From: Phyllobacterium brassicacearum
GTDB taxonomy: Bacteria > Pseudomonadota > Alphaproteobacteria > Rhizobiales > Rhizobiaceae
Reading direction: 5' to 3'
DNA length: 64,000 nt
Assembly: GCF_003010955.1 (NCBI RefSeq)
Contig: NZ_PGGO01000005.1
Location: 186,001 to 250,000 of the forward strand
Shown: piece after piece, positions 9,107 to 17,945 of the stretch
Layout: each line of letters opens with the position of its first letter
Numbering within the stretch: position 1 is the stretch's first letter
Notes under the pieces: model-generated
What the model was told of the DNA's origin: nothing
The model's database searches: none
Seen by the model: the letters and a program-made list of their open reading frames with translations, nothing else
Position numbers and translations under genes: made by a program

Positions 9107-10051
9107 TCAGGGGACCCATCCATGGGTCATGATATAGAGCCAGAGCGTCAATGTTGCGATTGAGAACAGGGTCGTCGCCAGGATGCAGCTTGGGGCCCGT
9201 TCGACCCAGACGCCATATTGGTGCGCTATAACAAAGACATTTGTTGCTGTTGGCAAAGCCGCCATCAGCATGGCGGTATTGACCCAAATCGGCGGAAAAT
9301 CGCCAGCAAGGCTGAGAATGCAATAGATCAACGCTGGCTGAACCAGCAGTTTCAGCGGAACAATGACGTAAAGCTCATTGGGAATCCGTTTCAGGGGGCG
9401 TAAGGCAAGTGTCGCACCCATGGCAAAAAGCGCACAGGGTGCGGCAGCCTTCGCAAGCAGGTCTATGAGCCGGTCGAGAGCGATGGGTGGCTCGAAGCCA
9501 ATGATCGCTGCCGTCACCCCTAGGATTGTCGCAATGATGAAGGGGTGGAAGAATATCTTCCGCAAAACACCTATCGCCAAATCGCTTGCAGACCGTTTGT
9601 CATTGCCGGATATGGCCATCATTGTGGGTGCCATGACAAAGTGCAGCGTATTGTCAAAACAGAAGATCAACGCCACCGGCACCGCAGCAGGTGCGCCGAA
9701 AGCCAGAATTGCAAGCGCCGGCCCCATGTAGCCAATGTTTCCATAGGCTGCAGCAAGGCCCTGGATGGTGCTTTCATCAATCTTGCCGGTTCGTACGAAA
9801 CCGACGAGGAACATCGCCAGAAAGATACAGAACGTTGACGCGGTGCATGCGACGATAAACGCCCACTGCGTTAACTCGGCGACGGGTGTCTTTGATAGGA
9901 TCTGGAAAAACAGGGCCGGAAGCGCCACATAAACGATGAACGTATTCATCCATCCTAACGCTTCCAAAGGCTGGCGATTGATCCTGGCCACGAAAAAGCC
10001 GAGAAAAATCAGTCCAAAGAATGGAAGCACGAGGTTGAAGACACTGAGCAT
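9107..10051 (-). CDS. AEC-family (auxin efflux carrier) permease
   Basis: A 314-residue membrane protein with about ten membrane segments and the two-repeat organisation of the AEC family. It begins MLSVFNLVLPFFGLIFLGF, typical for the group, and the second half starts near residue 165 (FFHPFIIATILGV). Bacterial members include malonate and other dicarboxylate exporters or importers, but many are uncharacterised and the substrate here is unknown. It stands alone on the minus strand, divergent from hspQ. Confidence 0.85.
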   Translation of the reverse strand: MLSVFNLVLPFFGLIFLGFFVARINRQPLEALGWMNTFIVYVALPALFFQILSKTPVAELTQWAFIVACTASTFCIFLAMFLVGFVRTGKIDESTIQGLAAAYGNIGYMGPALAILAFGAPAAVPVALIFCFDNTLHFVMAPTMMAISGNDKRSASDLAIGVLRKIFFHPFIIATILGVTAAIIGFEPPIALDRLIDLLAKAAAPCALFAMGATLALRPLKRIPNELYVIVPLKLLVQPALIYCILSLAGDFPPIWVNTAMLMAALPTATNVFVIAHQYGVWVERAPSCILATTLFSIATLTLWLYIMTHGWVP

Positions 10052-10139
10052 GATGGGCTTCGACGGTTGCTGCGGGCACGGCGGATGAGGAGGCGGTCTT
10101 TCACTCGCGGGATTTGACAGAAACAGCTATCTATATCGA

Positions 10140-10481
10140 ATGGTGAGAATGACACAGATACGACATGCAAAATTCCAGATCGGTCAGGTGGTTAGCCACC
10201 GGATTTTCGCCTTTCGCGGCATAATCTTTGATGTCGATCCGGAATTCAACAATACGGAGGAATGGTATCAATCCATCCCCGAAGAGGTGAGACCGCGCCG
10301 CGACCAGCCTTTTTACCACCTCTTTGCCGAGAACGCCGACAGTGAGTATGTCGCTTACGTTTCTGAGCAGAATCTGGTCCCGGATACAACCGGTGTTCCG
10401 TTGCGGCATCCGCAGATCAAGAACGTGTTCGAGAAGCTGGAAAATGGCGTGTACCGGGTAAAGCGTCCGCACATCAACTAG
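10140..10481 (+). CDS. hspQ: Heat-shock protein HspQ (YccV family)
   Basis: A 113-residue protein of the HspQ/YccV family, first described as a hemimethylated-DNA-binding domain and later as a regulator of Lon-dependent proteolysis. The core FQIGQVVSHRIFAFRGIIFD (residues 12-31) and the block DQPFYHLFAE are the family hallmarks; the C-terminus HPQIKNVFEKLENGVYRVKR is also typical. Two starts are possible: ATG at 10140 and ATG at 10149; neither has a strong Shine-Dalgarno. A strong bidirectional terminator follows. Confidence 0.9.
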   Translation: MVRMTQIRHAKFQIGQVVSHRIFAFRGIIFDVDPEFNNTEEWYQSIPEEVRPRRDQPFYHLFAENADSEYVAYVSEQNLVPDTTGVPLRHPQIKNVFEKLENGVYRVKRPHIN

Positions 10482-10510
10482 CTCGTGAACACGGCCACCC
10501 CTTAAAAATG

Positions 10511-10540
10511 AAAAAGGGACGCTTGAGGCGTCCCCTTTTT
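10511..10540. terminator. Bidirectional intrinsic terminator between hspQ and the IalB-like gene
   Basis: A-run, stem GGGACGC/GCGTCCC with loop TTGAG, and T-run on both strands (AAAAA at the left, TTTTT at the right). The two flanking genes converge on it, so it should stop transcription from both sides. Confidence 0.85.
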
Positions 10541-10555
10541 ATTCATCGGAGGCAA

Positions 10556-11176
10556 TCAGTTGCCTGCTTTGGCTTTTGCCTGCTCAGCCTTCATCTTGTC
10601 TTCGAACTCCTTCTGACGCTTCTGGACTTCGTCCTGCAGCGTCTTCTGGCGCTGTTCGAGTTCGTTCTGCTGGATACCGGGGCCGTCATAGGCCTGGGTG
10701 AAGCCGGTCAGAGCTACATTGATCGGGTTGGGCTTGTTCTGGAAATTGACCGACGTCAATGTCAGCTGATTGCCCTTCTTGAAGGAGGCTAGCAGTTCAT
10801 CGGACAAGGCGGTTTCGGAGATGCAGCGATCCGGGAAGCAGATCGCGTAATCGATCTTCTGCGTCTTGCCGCCATTGATCTGGAGGCCAACGCCTGGAGG
10901 AATCAAGCGGCCGGTCGGAACCGAAACCTGGAAGATCTTGCGATTGATCTTGCCTTTGATCTCGATAAGATTGACGGCCGTTAGCAGCTGCCCGCTATCG
11001 GCAGTCACGATGTTCTGCGTGTTGCAGATATCATTCTCTTCCTGCTTGGAACAAACCTTGAACCAACCTTGCGGCGCTCTCTGCTGCTGGGCTGTGGCTG
11101 GTACTGCCGCGGAGGCGAGTATTGCAATAGCACCCGCAATGGATGCGGTTGCAGCGAAAGTCTTTCGGGTGGACAT
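10556..11176 (-). CDS. Invasion-associated locus B (IalB) family periplasmic protein
   Basis: A 206-residue secreted protein. It has a signal peptide (MSTRKTFAATASIAGAIAIL, cleavage likely after PATA) and the IalB core: GWFKVCSKQEENDICNTQN, with paired cysteines, then DYAICFPDRCISE with a second pair. The C-terminal 40 residues (from about ELEQRQKTLQDEVQKRQKEF) are charged and predicted coiled coil, common in rhizobial members. IalB was named in Bartonella for erythrocyte invasion; in free-living relatives the role is unknown. The ATG at 11176 is used; a TTG two codons earlier has better spacing to AGGA and remains possible. Confidence 0.85.
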   Translation of the reverse strand: MSTRKTFAATASIAGAIAILASAAVPATAQQQRAPQGWFKVCSKQEENDICNTQNIVTADSGQLLTAVNLIEIKGKINRKIFQVSVPTGRLIPPGVGLQINGGKTQKIDYAICFPDRCISETALSDELLASFKKGNQLTLTSVNFQNKPNPINVALTGFTQAYDGPGIQQNELEQRQKTLQDEVQKRQKEFEDKMKAEQAKAKAGN

Positions 11177-11449
11177 GGTCAACTGGTTCCTTTCAGCGCA
11201 CTTATCCGAAGTGTTTCTTGATCACCTTAATTTGCTTGTCTGGCTTTGGTTACCAAATGCGGCAACAGAGTGACCCTCGATGTCGAACGCCGTGTTACAC
11301 TGCATGTTAATGCAAATCCAGACTACTGTTGGCTGTGTTATTAATTCGCAGACATGATTATGCGCCTTCCGCCGCAGAATCGTCGTCAAATGGTAGTCTG
11401 TGGCACGAATCAGGCTAAATCCCCGCTTTGAGAGCGCAAGGTTGAGACG

Positions 11450-13267
11450 ATGTTGAAGAAAAGTTTCCAGATTCTGGCGCTTATGACCGCGGCATGCTTT
11501 AGTGCGAATGCCGCGATTGCCGAGCCCACATATGGAATCGCCATGCGCGGCGCACCCGCCCTGCCCGCAGATTACCAGTACTTTCCCTATGTGGATCCCA
11601 ACGCGCCCAAAGGCGGTTCGATCACTTATGGTGTGGTTGGCACGTTCGACAGCCTCAACCCGTTTCTGGTGAAAAGCCTGCGGACAACAGCGCGCGGTAT
11701 CTTCAACGACCCGCAATTTGGCAACCTTGTTTACGAAACGCTCATGCAGCGCAGCGCCGATGAGCCCTTCACAATGTACGGTCTGCTCGCGGAAAAGGTG
11801 GAGACCAATGATGACCGCACCTGGGTCGAGTTTACGCTCAACCCGAAGGCGAAATGGTCTGACGGGGAGCCGGTCACACCGGACGACATCATCTTCACTT
11901 TCGACATTCTGCCTGAAAAGGGCCTGCCGCAATACAAGCAGCGCAAGGACCGCATCGCCTCGATTGAAAAGGTTGGAGAGCGCGGAATTCGCTTCACGTT
12001 CAACGACAAGGCCGATCGCGAATTTCCGCTCATTCTGGCCCTGATGCCGATTTTGCCGAAGCATGCCATCAACCGCGACAAATTTGACGCCTCGCCATTG
12101 GCCGTTCCCGTGGGCAGCGGCCCCTATATTGTATCCCAGGTTCAACCCGGCCAACGCATCATCTACAAGCGAAATCCGGATTATTGGGCGGCAGACGTTC
12201 CCAGCCGGCGCGGATTCAACAATTTCGACACGATCACGGTCGAGTACTTCCGCACGGAGCAAGCCCAGTTCGAAGCCTTCAAGAAGGGTGTTTTTGACGT
12301 CTTCATGGAAGGTGACCCCAACAAATGGGCGTCTTCCTACAACTTTCCTGCCTTCAAGGATGGGCGGGTTGTACAGGAAACATTTGAAACCAAGTCACCA
12401 GCAAACATGTTCGGGTTCGCTTTCAACACGAGGCGCGAAAAATTTGCCGACAGGGACGTGCGTGGCGCACTCGCCATGATGTTCGATTTCGAATGGACCA
12501 ACCGCAATCTCTATGCAGATCGCTATCAACGGATGGGCAGCTATTGGCAGGGGTCGGAAATTTCGGCCCTTGGTAAGCCGGCCGATGCCACGGAACGCGC
12601 TTTGTTGGCGCCCTACCCTGACGCTGTCTTGCCGGACGTGATGAATGGAACCTACGAACCGGCAAAGACGGATGGTTCCGGTCGCGACCGCAAAGAGATG
12701 AAGCGTGCGTATGATGTGCTGATGAGCAAAGGCTATTCGATCAAGGACGAGACCATGCTCGATCCCGAAGGAACACCTTTGACATTCGAAATCCTCACGC
12801 GCTCTGTCGCCGAAGAGCGGCTAGGGCTCGCGTACAAGCGCACGCTTGAGCGGTTGGGCATTGGTGTCACAATCCGGACCGTCGATGACGCACAGTATCA
12901 GAAACGTCTGGAGACCTTCGATTATGACATGATCCTGGGCGCGTATTCTGGAACGCTTTCGCCAGGTTTTGAGCAGTTCAGGCGTTGGAGCAGCCAATCC
13001 AGAGACTCGAACGGCAGTTTCAACTATGCTGGCGTTGCTGATCCGGTTGTGGATGCCTTGATCGGCAAAATGCTCAGCGTGCGCGAGCAGGATGAGTTCA
13101 TAAGCACTGTGCGGGCCTTGGACAGGGTCTTGATCTCCGGCAACTACTTTGTGCCGATCTACTATCAGCCGGCGCAATGGGTTGCGCGATGGTCCCATAT
13201 CAAGCACCCGGAGAAGACATCAATAAACGGCTACCAGTTCACGTCGTGGTGGTCAGACAAACGCTAG
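11450..13267 (+). CDS. ABC transporter substrate-binding protein, family 5 (YejA-like)
   Basis: A 605-residue periplasmic peptide-binding protein. The signal peptide MLKKSFQILALMTAACFSAN ends at about AIA-EP. The mature start continues with FPYVDPNAPKGGSITYG and GTFDSLNPFLVK, characteristic of the YejA branch, whose Escherichia member binds microcin C and peptides. The family-5 motif region WSDGEPVTPDDIIFTFD lies near residue 140. No permease or ATPase genes are adjacent here, so it is either an orphan or works with components encoded elsewhere. Upstream, 11177-11449 is non-coding. A copy of the 44-bp palindromic repeat starts 2 bp after the stop. Confidence 0.9.
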   Translation: MLKKSFQILALMTAACFSANAAIAEPTYGIAMRGAPALPADYQYFPYVDPNAPKGGSITYGVVGTFDSLNPFLVKSLRTTARGIFNDPQFGNLVYETLMQRSADEPFTMYGLLAEKVETNDDRTWVEFTLNPKAKWSDGEPVTPDDIIFTFDILPEKGLPQYKQRKDRIASIEKVGERGIRFTFNDKADREFPLILALMPILPKHAINRDKFDASPLAVPVGSGPYIVSQVQPGQRIIYKRNPDYWAADVPSRRGFNNFDTITVEYFRTEQAQFEAFKKGVFDVFMEGDPNKWASSYNFPAFKDGRVVQETFETKSPANMFGFAFNTRREKFADRDVRGALAMMFDFEWTNRNLYADRYQRMGSYWQGSEISALGKPADATERALLAPYPDAVLPDVMNGTYEPAKTDGSGRDRKEMKRAYDVLMSKGYSIKDETMLDPEGTPLTFEILTRSVAEERLGLAYKRTLERLGIGVTIRTVDDAQYQKRLETFDYDMILGAYSGTLSPGFEQFRRWSSQSRDSNGSFNYAGVADPVVDALIGKMLSVREQDEFISTVRALDRVLISGNYFVPIYYQPAQWVARWSHIKHPEKTSINGYQFTSWWSDKR

Positions 13268-13269
13268 GG

Positions 13270-13313
13270 CAATTCCAGGAAAAGTGGGAACCGGTTTTCC
13301 GTCAGGAACTGCG
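13270..13313 (+). repeat. 44-bp palindromic intergenic repeat, copy 1
   Basis: The element contains AATTCC, AGGAAAAGTG, GGAACCGGTTTTCC and GGAACTGCG in order, so GGAAAA pairs with TTTTCC and outer TTCC with GGAA. It is nearly identical to the copies at 20066-20108 and 62442-62485. It begins immediately after the YejA-like gene. Elements of this kind are common between genes in Hyphomicrobiales genomes, as I recall. Confidence 0.85.
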
Positions 13314-13343
13314 ACAAAACAGGAAGTTAGACAGGTTGAGATC

Positions 13344-14009
13344 ATGACTGACAAGAAATTCACGATCGACGTGGTGTCGGATGTCGTTTGCCCGTGGTGT
13401 TTTCTCGGCCGCAAGCGGTTGGAAAAAGCGCTCGCCCTCAATCCGGATCTGGACGTGAGCGTGAATTGGCGGCCTTTCCAGCTCGATCCTACCATCCCGC
13501 GCCAGGGTAAGGACCGCAATCGCTACATGCAGGAGAAATTCGGCAGTTCCGATCGGATTTTTGAGATCCATCAGCAGCTCATCGAGCTTGGTAAGGAAGA
13601 GGACATCGAATTCGATTTCGAAGCCATTGAGGTCAGCCCAAACACGCTCGATGCGCATCGTCTGATCCGTTGGGCCTCTCAGGCAAACCCCAATGTTCAG
13701 GACGCCGTCGTCGGCATTCTTTTTTCCTACTATTTTGAACAGGGGAAGAACATTGGCGACCATCAGGTCCTGCTGGAAGCCGCGGATGCAGCCGGCATGG
13801 ATGTCGCCATCGTCGCGAGCTTGCTGCCCACAGATGCAGATGCCGTTGGCGTCCAACAGGAGATCGACACAGCCAATCAGATCGGCGTGCGCGGCGTGCC
13901 CTGTTTCATCCTCGACCAGAAATACGCCGTCATGGGCGCACAATCGGCCGATGCGCTGGCCGACGCCATCCGTCAGACGGCCGATGGCTTTGAGCCGCGA
14001 CCAGTCTAA
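13344..14009 (+). CDS. DsbA-family oxidoreductase, FrnE type (cytoplasmic)
   Basis: A 221-residue thioredoxin-fold protein with the active-site motif CPWCFLGRKR near residue 16 and no signal peptide, which places it in the cytoplasm. The sequence DVVCPWCFLG and the C-terminal VRGVPCFILDQKYAVMGAQ (cis-proline loop, VRGVP) are hallmarks of the FrnE/DSBA-like group. The ATG at 13344 is chosen because the longer frame to 13284 is translated repeat DNA. It converges with mfd: its stop abuts the mfd stop with no gap. The substrate is unknown; FrnE relatives act in oxidative stress or polyketide synthesis. Confidence 0.88.
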   Translation: MTDKKFTIDVVSDVVCPWCFLGRKRLEKALALNPDLDVSVNWRPFQLDPTIPRQGKDRNRYMQEKFGSSDRIFEIHQQLIELGKEEDIEFDFEAIEVSPNTLDAHRLIRWASQANPNVQDAVVGILFSYYFEQGKNIGDHQVLLEAADAAGMDVAIVASLLPTDADAVGVQQEIDTANQIGVRGVPCFILDQKYAVMGAQSADALADAIRQTADGFEPRPV

Positions 14010-17000
14010 TCAGGCAGCTTCGGCAAGCTTGGTCAGTTGCGTCATGACGACGGCTGCGCCGTTCAGCCGTTTCTCGGCTGTTGGCCAATCGCGCACCAAC
14101 ACCACGCTCTGATCCGGCCGGATCTTGGCCATCGCCCCCTGCTCGCCGATCATTTTGACCAGCGCTGCCGGATTGTTGAACGTCTTGTTGCGGAACTGGA
14201 CGACCACCCCTTTAGGTCCGGCATCGAGTTTTTCGACGTTGGCTCTGCGGCACAGCGCCTTGATGTAGACGATCTTTAAGAGATGCTGGACCTCTTCCGG
14301 CAGCGGACCGAAACGGTCGATCAGCTCGGCGCCAAAACCGTCGATGTCCTGCAATTCCTCCAGATCGGCCAGCCGGCGATAAAGGCCCAGGCGTAATTGC
14401 AGATCAGGAACATAAGTCTCGGGGATCATGACGGCAGTGCCGATCGAGATCTGAGGCGACCAGTTTCCGTCCTCGACTTCCCCGGTTCCCTTTATTTCTG
14501 CGACCGCCTCTTCGAGCATTTGCTGATAGAGCTCGAAACCCACTTCGCGAATATGGCCTGACTGTTCTTCGCCGAGCAAATTGCCGGCGCCGCGAATATC
14601 CATGTCATGGCTTGCCAACTGGAAACCGGCGCCGAGCGTATCGAGGGACTGCAGCACCTTCAGGCGGCGTTCGGCGGTTTGCGTCAGCAGCTTGTTGGCA
14701 GGCAGCGTGAACAGGGCGTAGGCGCGCTGCTTGGACCGGCCAACACGTCCTCGCAACTGATAGAGCTGCGACAGGCCGAACATATCTGCCCGGTGAATGA
14801 TCATCGTGTTGGCCGTCGGAATATCGAGGCCAGACTCGACGATGGTCGTCGACAACAGCACATCATACTGCCCGTCATAGAAGGCGTTCATAATGTCATC
14901 GAGCTCACCCGGCGCCATTTGGCCGTGTGCTACAGCAACCTTCAATTCCGGCACCTGGGCGTCCAGGAACGCCTTGATATCATCAAGATCGGAAATGCGT
15001 GGGCAGACGTAGAAACTATGTCCACCCCGATACCGTTCGCGCAGCAGGGTTTCACGGATAACGAGGGGATCGAATGGCGACACAAAGGTACGGACCGCCA
15101 TGCGATCCACTGGCGGCGTGGTGATGAGCGACAATTCGCGTACGCCGGTCAATGCCAGCTGCAATGTACGGGGAATGGGCGTCGCCGACAGGGTGAGCAC
15201 ATGCACATCCGATTTGAGTTCCTTCAGTCGCTCCTTGTGCTTGACGCCGAAATGCTGTTCCTCGTCTATGATAAGAAGCCCAAGATTCTTGAACTTGATC
15301 CCCTGCCCGAGCAAGGCGTGCGTGCCTACTGCAATATCGACATGACCTTCAGCAATGCCCTTCTTGTTCTCGGCAAGCTCCTTTGAACCGACGAGGCGTG
15401 ACGCCTGTGCCACATTGACCGGCAGCCCTTGGAAGCGCGAGGAGAAGGTCTTGAAGTGTTGCCTGGACAACAGCGTCGTCGGGACCACGACTGCTACCTG
15501 CACGCCGTTCAGCGCTGCGACGAATGCCGCTCGCAAGGCTACCTCGGTCTTGCCAAAACCGACGTCGCCACAGACGAGCCGATCCATGGGTTTGCCCAGC
15601 GACAGGTCATCGATCACAGCATCGATGGCGCGATCCTGATCTTCCGTCTCGTCGTAAGGGAACCGCGCCGCAAATTCTCCGTAGAGCCCATCAGGAGGCG
15701 TCAGCACAGGCGCGCCACGCATCTGTCGTTCCGCCGCAAGACGGATGAGATGGCCCGCAATATCGAGGAGGCGCTTTTTGAGCTTTGCCTTGCGAGCCTG
15801 CCACGCTCCACCACCGAGCTTATCTAATACAGCAGTCGAAGTTTCAGAGCCAAATCGAGATAACAGCTCGATATTTTCCACCGGTAGGAACAACCTGTCA
15901 TCGCCTGCATAGTGCAATTCAAGGCAGTCATGTGGCGCTCCGGCAGCTGTGATCGTGCGCAGGCCAATGAACCGGCCGATGCCGTGATCCACGTGCACGA
16001 CGATGTCACCGGCATTGAGTGCCGCGACTTCACTGATGAAATCCCGGTCGCGCTTGCGCCGCTTCGAGTGACGGATCAGCCGGTCGCCGAGGATATCCTG
16101 TTCGGCAACGACCACGAGCTCACCTGCGTCAAAGCCGGATTCGAGTGACAGGATGCCGGCCGTAACCTTGTCGCGCGCGAAAGCCTTGACCGTGCGTAGG
16201 TCATCCACAAGCTCGATCTTCTCCAGGCCATGTTCATTCAGAACCTGTACCAGCCGGTCGCGGGTACCCTCGCTCCACGCCGCCACCAGTACTTTCTTGC
16301 CTGAGGCGCGTTCGTCGGCAATGTGCTTGACCACACTATCGAAGACGTTCGTTTCCTTCTGTGAACGTTCTTCGACGAAAGTACGCCCCCGATGGGCACC
16401 GGCGTGAATGACTGATCGCCCCGATACGAATGGCGCATCGAAAGGCGTGAAATCGACTCGCATGCCTGAGGAAGCTGCTGCAGCTTCGACTTGCTCCTGC
16501 GTCAGATAGAGTGCGCCCGGTTCCACAGGCTTATAGGGTACGGCATCCCCCGGTTCCTTGCCGTCGGATTGCCGCCTGCGCGCTTCGTAGTGATCGAGGA
16601 CCAGCTTGTGGCGCTCGGCCATGGATTCGTGCGCCAAATGATCGAACACCACCGGCATGTTCCCGGCGTGATCGAACACAGTTTCGAGATTCTCGTAAAA
16701 CAGCGGCAGCCAATGTTCCATTCCGGCAAAACGGCGACCCTCGGAAATCGATTGATAGAGCGCGTCATCACGCGATGGTGCCCCGAACTGCAAGACGTAC
16801 TGCGTGCGGAAATGGCTGATTATCTCTGGCGAGAGCGTGATTTCGCTCATTGGCTGCATGGAGAATTCGGTTTTCTGGCTCGAAGTACGTTGCGAAGCCG
16901 GATCGAACGTGCGGATCGTTTCAAGCGTATCGCCGAAGAAGTCGAGACGCAGCGGCTCGTCAGCTCCCGGTGCGAAAAGATCGAGGATGCCGCCACGCAC

Positions 17001-17510
17001 CGCATATTCGCCAATGTCACGAACAGTTGGTACGCGTTCAAAGCCATTGTTTTCAAGGCGTTGAACGAGCACATTCATGTCAATTCTATTACCTGGTCTG
17101 GCCATGAACAGCTGCTCGGCAAGAACCTTTCGCGGCGGCAATTTCTGCAACACGGCGTTAGCGGTCGCCAGGATGACGCCAGGATGTTTGTGATCCCGCA
17201 ATGAAGCCAGCCCGGCCAGCGCTGCCAATCGACGCGCCGACGTATCGGCGCCTGGCGACACCCGGTCATAGGGCAAGCAATCCCAGGCGGGCAGCTGCAA
17301 AACCGGCAAATCCGGCTGCACGAAATTCAAGACCTGTTCAAGGTCAGCGACGCGCTGACCGTCACGGGCGATGAACAGCACAGGGCCGCCTGCCCCAGCT
17401 TCGGCCACGACCTTGGCCAAGGCAAAGGCTTCATAGCCGTCGACAACTCCATCGATGACCACATGGCCGTTCGTGTCAGATTTCAGTCCGAGTTTGGAGA
17501 AGGCAGTCAT
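14010..17510 (-). CDS. mfd: Transcription-repair coupling factor Mfd
   Basis: A 1166-residue DNA translocase that removes RNA polymerase stalled at lesions and recruits UvrA. The N-terminal UvrB-like region is followed by the RNA-polymerase interaction domain (VHVDHGIGRFIGL, about residue 510), the RecG-like helicase with Walker A GDVGFGKTEVALRA and box DEEQHFGVKHKE, the RGRVGRSKQRAYA motif VI region and the TRCF C-terminal domain. Full length. It follows sdhE by 36 bp in the same direction, a common arrangement in this order. Confidence 0.97.
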   Translation of the reverse strand: MTAFSKLGLKSDTNGHVVIDGVVDGYEAFALAKVVAEAGAGGPVLFIARDGQRVADLEQVLNFVQPDLPVLQLPAWDCLPYDRVSPGADTSARRLAALAGLASLRDHKHPGVILATANAVLQKLPPRKVLAEQLFMARPGNRIDMNVLVQRLENNGFERVPTVRDIGEYAVRGGILDLFAPGADEPLRLDFFGDTLETIRTFDPASQRTSSQKTEFSMQPMSEITLSPEIISHFRTQYVLQFGAPSRDDALYQSISEGRRFAGMEHWLPLFYENLETVFDHAGNMPVVFDHLAHESMAERHKLVLDHYEARRRQSDGKEPGDAVPYKPVEPGALYLTQEQVEAAAASSGMRVDFTPFDAPFVSGRSVIHAGAHRGRTFVEERSQKETNVFDSVVKHIADERASGKKVLVAAWSEGTRDRLVQVLNEHGLEKIELVDDLRTVKAFARDKVTAGILSLESGFDAGELVVVAEQDILGDRLIRHSKRRKRDRDFISEVAALNAGDIVVHVDHGIGRFIGLRTITAAGAPHDCLELHYAGDDRLFLPVENIELLSRFGSETSTAVLDKLGGGAWQARKAKLKKRLLDIAGHLIRLAAERQMRGAPVLTPPDGLYGEFAARFPYDETEDQDRAIDAVIDDLSLGKPMDRLVCGDVGFGKTEVALRAAFVAALNGVQVAVVVPTTLLSRQHFKTFSSRFQGLPVNVAQASRLVGSKELAENKKGIAEGHVDIAVGTHALLGQGIKFKNLGLLIIDEEQHFGVKHKERLKELKSDVHVLTLSATPIPRTLQLALTGVRELSLITTPPVDRMAVRTFVSPFDPLVIRETLLRERYRGGHSFYVCPRISDLDDIKAFLDAQVPELKVAVAHGQMAPGELDDIMNAFYDGQYDVLLSTTIVESGLDIPTANTMIIHRADMFGLSQLYQLRGRVGRSKQRAYALFTLPANKLLTQTAERRLKVLQSLDTLGAGFQLASHDMDIRGAGNLLGEEQSGHIREVGFELYQQMLEEAVAEIKGTGEVEDGNWSPQISIGTAVMIPETYVPDLQLRLGLYRRLADLEELQDIDGFGAELIDRFGPLPEEVQHLLKIVYIKALCRRANVEKLDAGPKGVVVQFRNKTFNNPAALVKMIGEQGAMAKIRPDQSVVLVRDWPTAEKRLNGAAVVMTQLTKLAEAA

Positions 17511-17546
17511 TTTTCAGAATTTCCCGGCCATGCTGGAGGCACGACC

Positions 17547-17834
17547 TCAAGAGCTTATGTTATTGCGGGACGCGACAACCTTGCGAAATATCGGCGTATC
17601 GAATTCGGCGGGAACATCAGCCTCTCCCGTAACCCATTTCAAAAGGTCCCGGTCAAGCGCTTCCATCAACGCTTCATATTGGTCAAGCTCATCGTCGGAC
17701 AGGGTATCAATATGGGCATCGGCAAACTGCCCGAGAATCAAATCCATCTCGCGCATGCCACGATGCCAGGAACGATACAGGATTTTTCGCAGCCGTGGTT
17801 GCAGATCAGCGGTGGTGCGACTGCTTCCAGTCAT
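17547..17834 (-). CDS. sdhE: Succinate dehydrogenase assembly factor SdhE (DUF339)
   Basis: A 95-residue protein that helps insert FAD covalently into the succinate dehydrogenase flavoprotein. The family signature is seen as SWHRGMREMDLILGQFAD (RGxxE motif, RGMRE). The frame is open further to 17945, but the ATG at 17834 has GGAG 7 nt upstream and yields the usual family length. It lies between the divergent recG and the downstream mfd. Confidence 0.9.
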   Translation of the reverse strand: MTGSSRTTADLQPRLRKILYRSWHRGMREMDLILGQFADAHIDTLSDDELDQYEALMEALDRDLLKWVTGEADVPAEFDTPIFRKVVASRNNISS

Positions 17835-17945
17835 GAGCAAGCTCCGTTTGCCTTGGATGTCGTTATGGTGAGCGCCGGTCGGTATAGCCTGCCTGACGGC
17901 ATCTGTCAGCCTTGCAACGCACATCGAAGGCGTTAAACGTACCAT

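Noticed and set aside
11199-11216. GCACTTATCCGAA shared with the dyad region at 25058-25070
   Set aside because: A 13-base match is expected by chance many times in 64 kb, and the palindromic part is not shared.
11222-12262. 346-codon minus-strand ORF overlapping the YejA-like gene
   Set aside because: It lies opposite a recognised binding protein and has no family features; GC-rich codon use leaves the antisense frame open.
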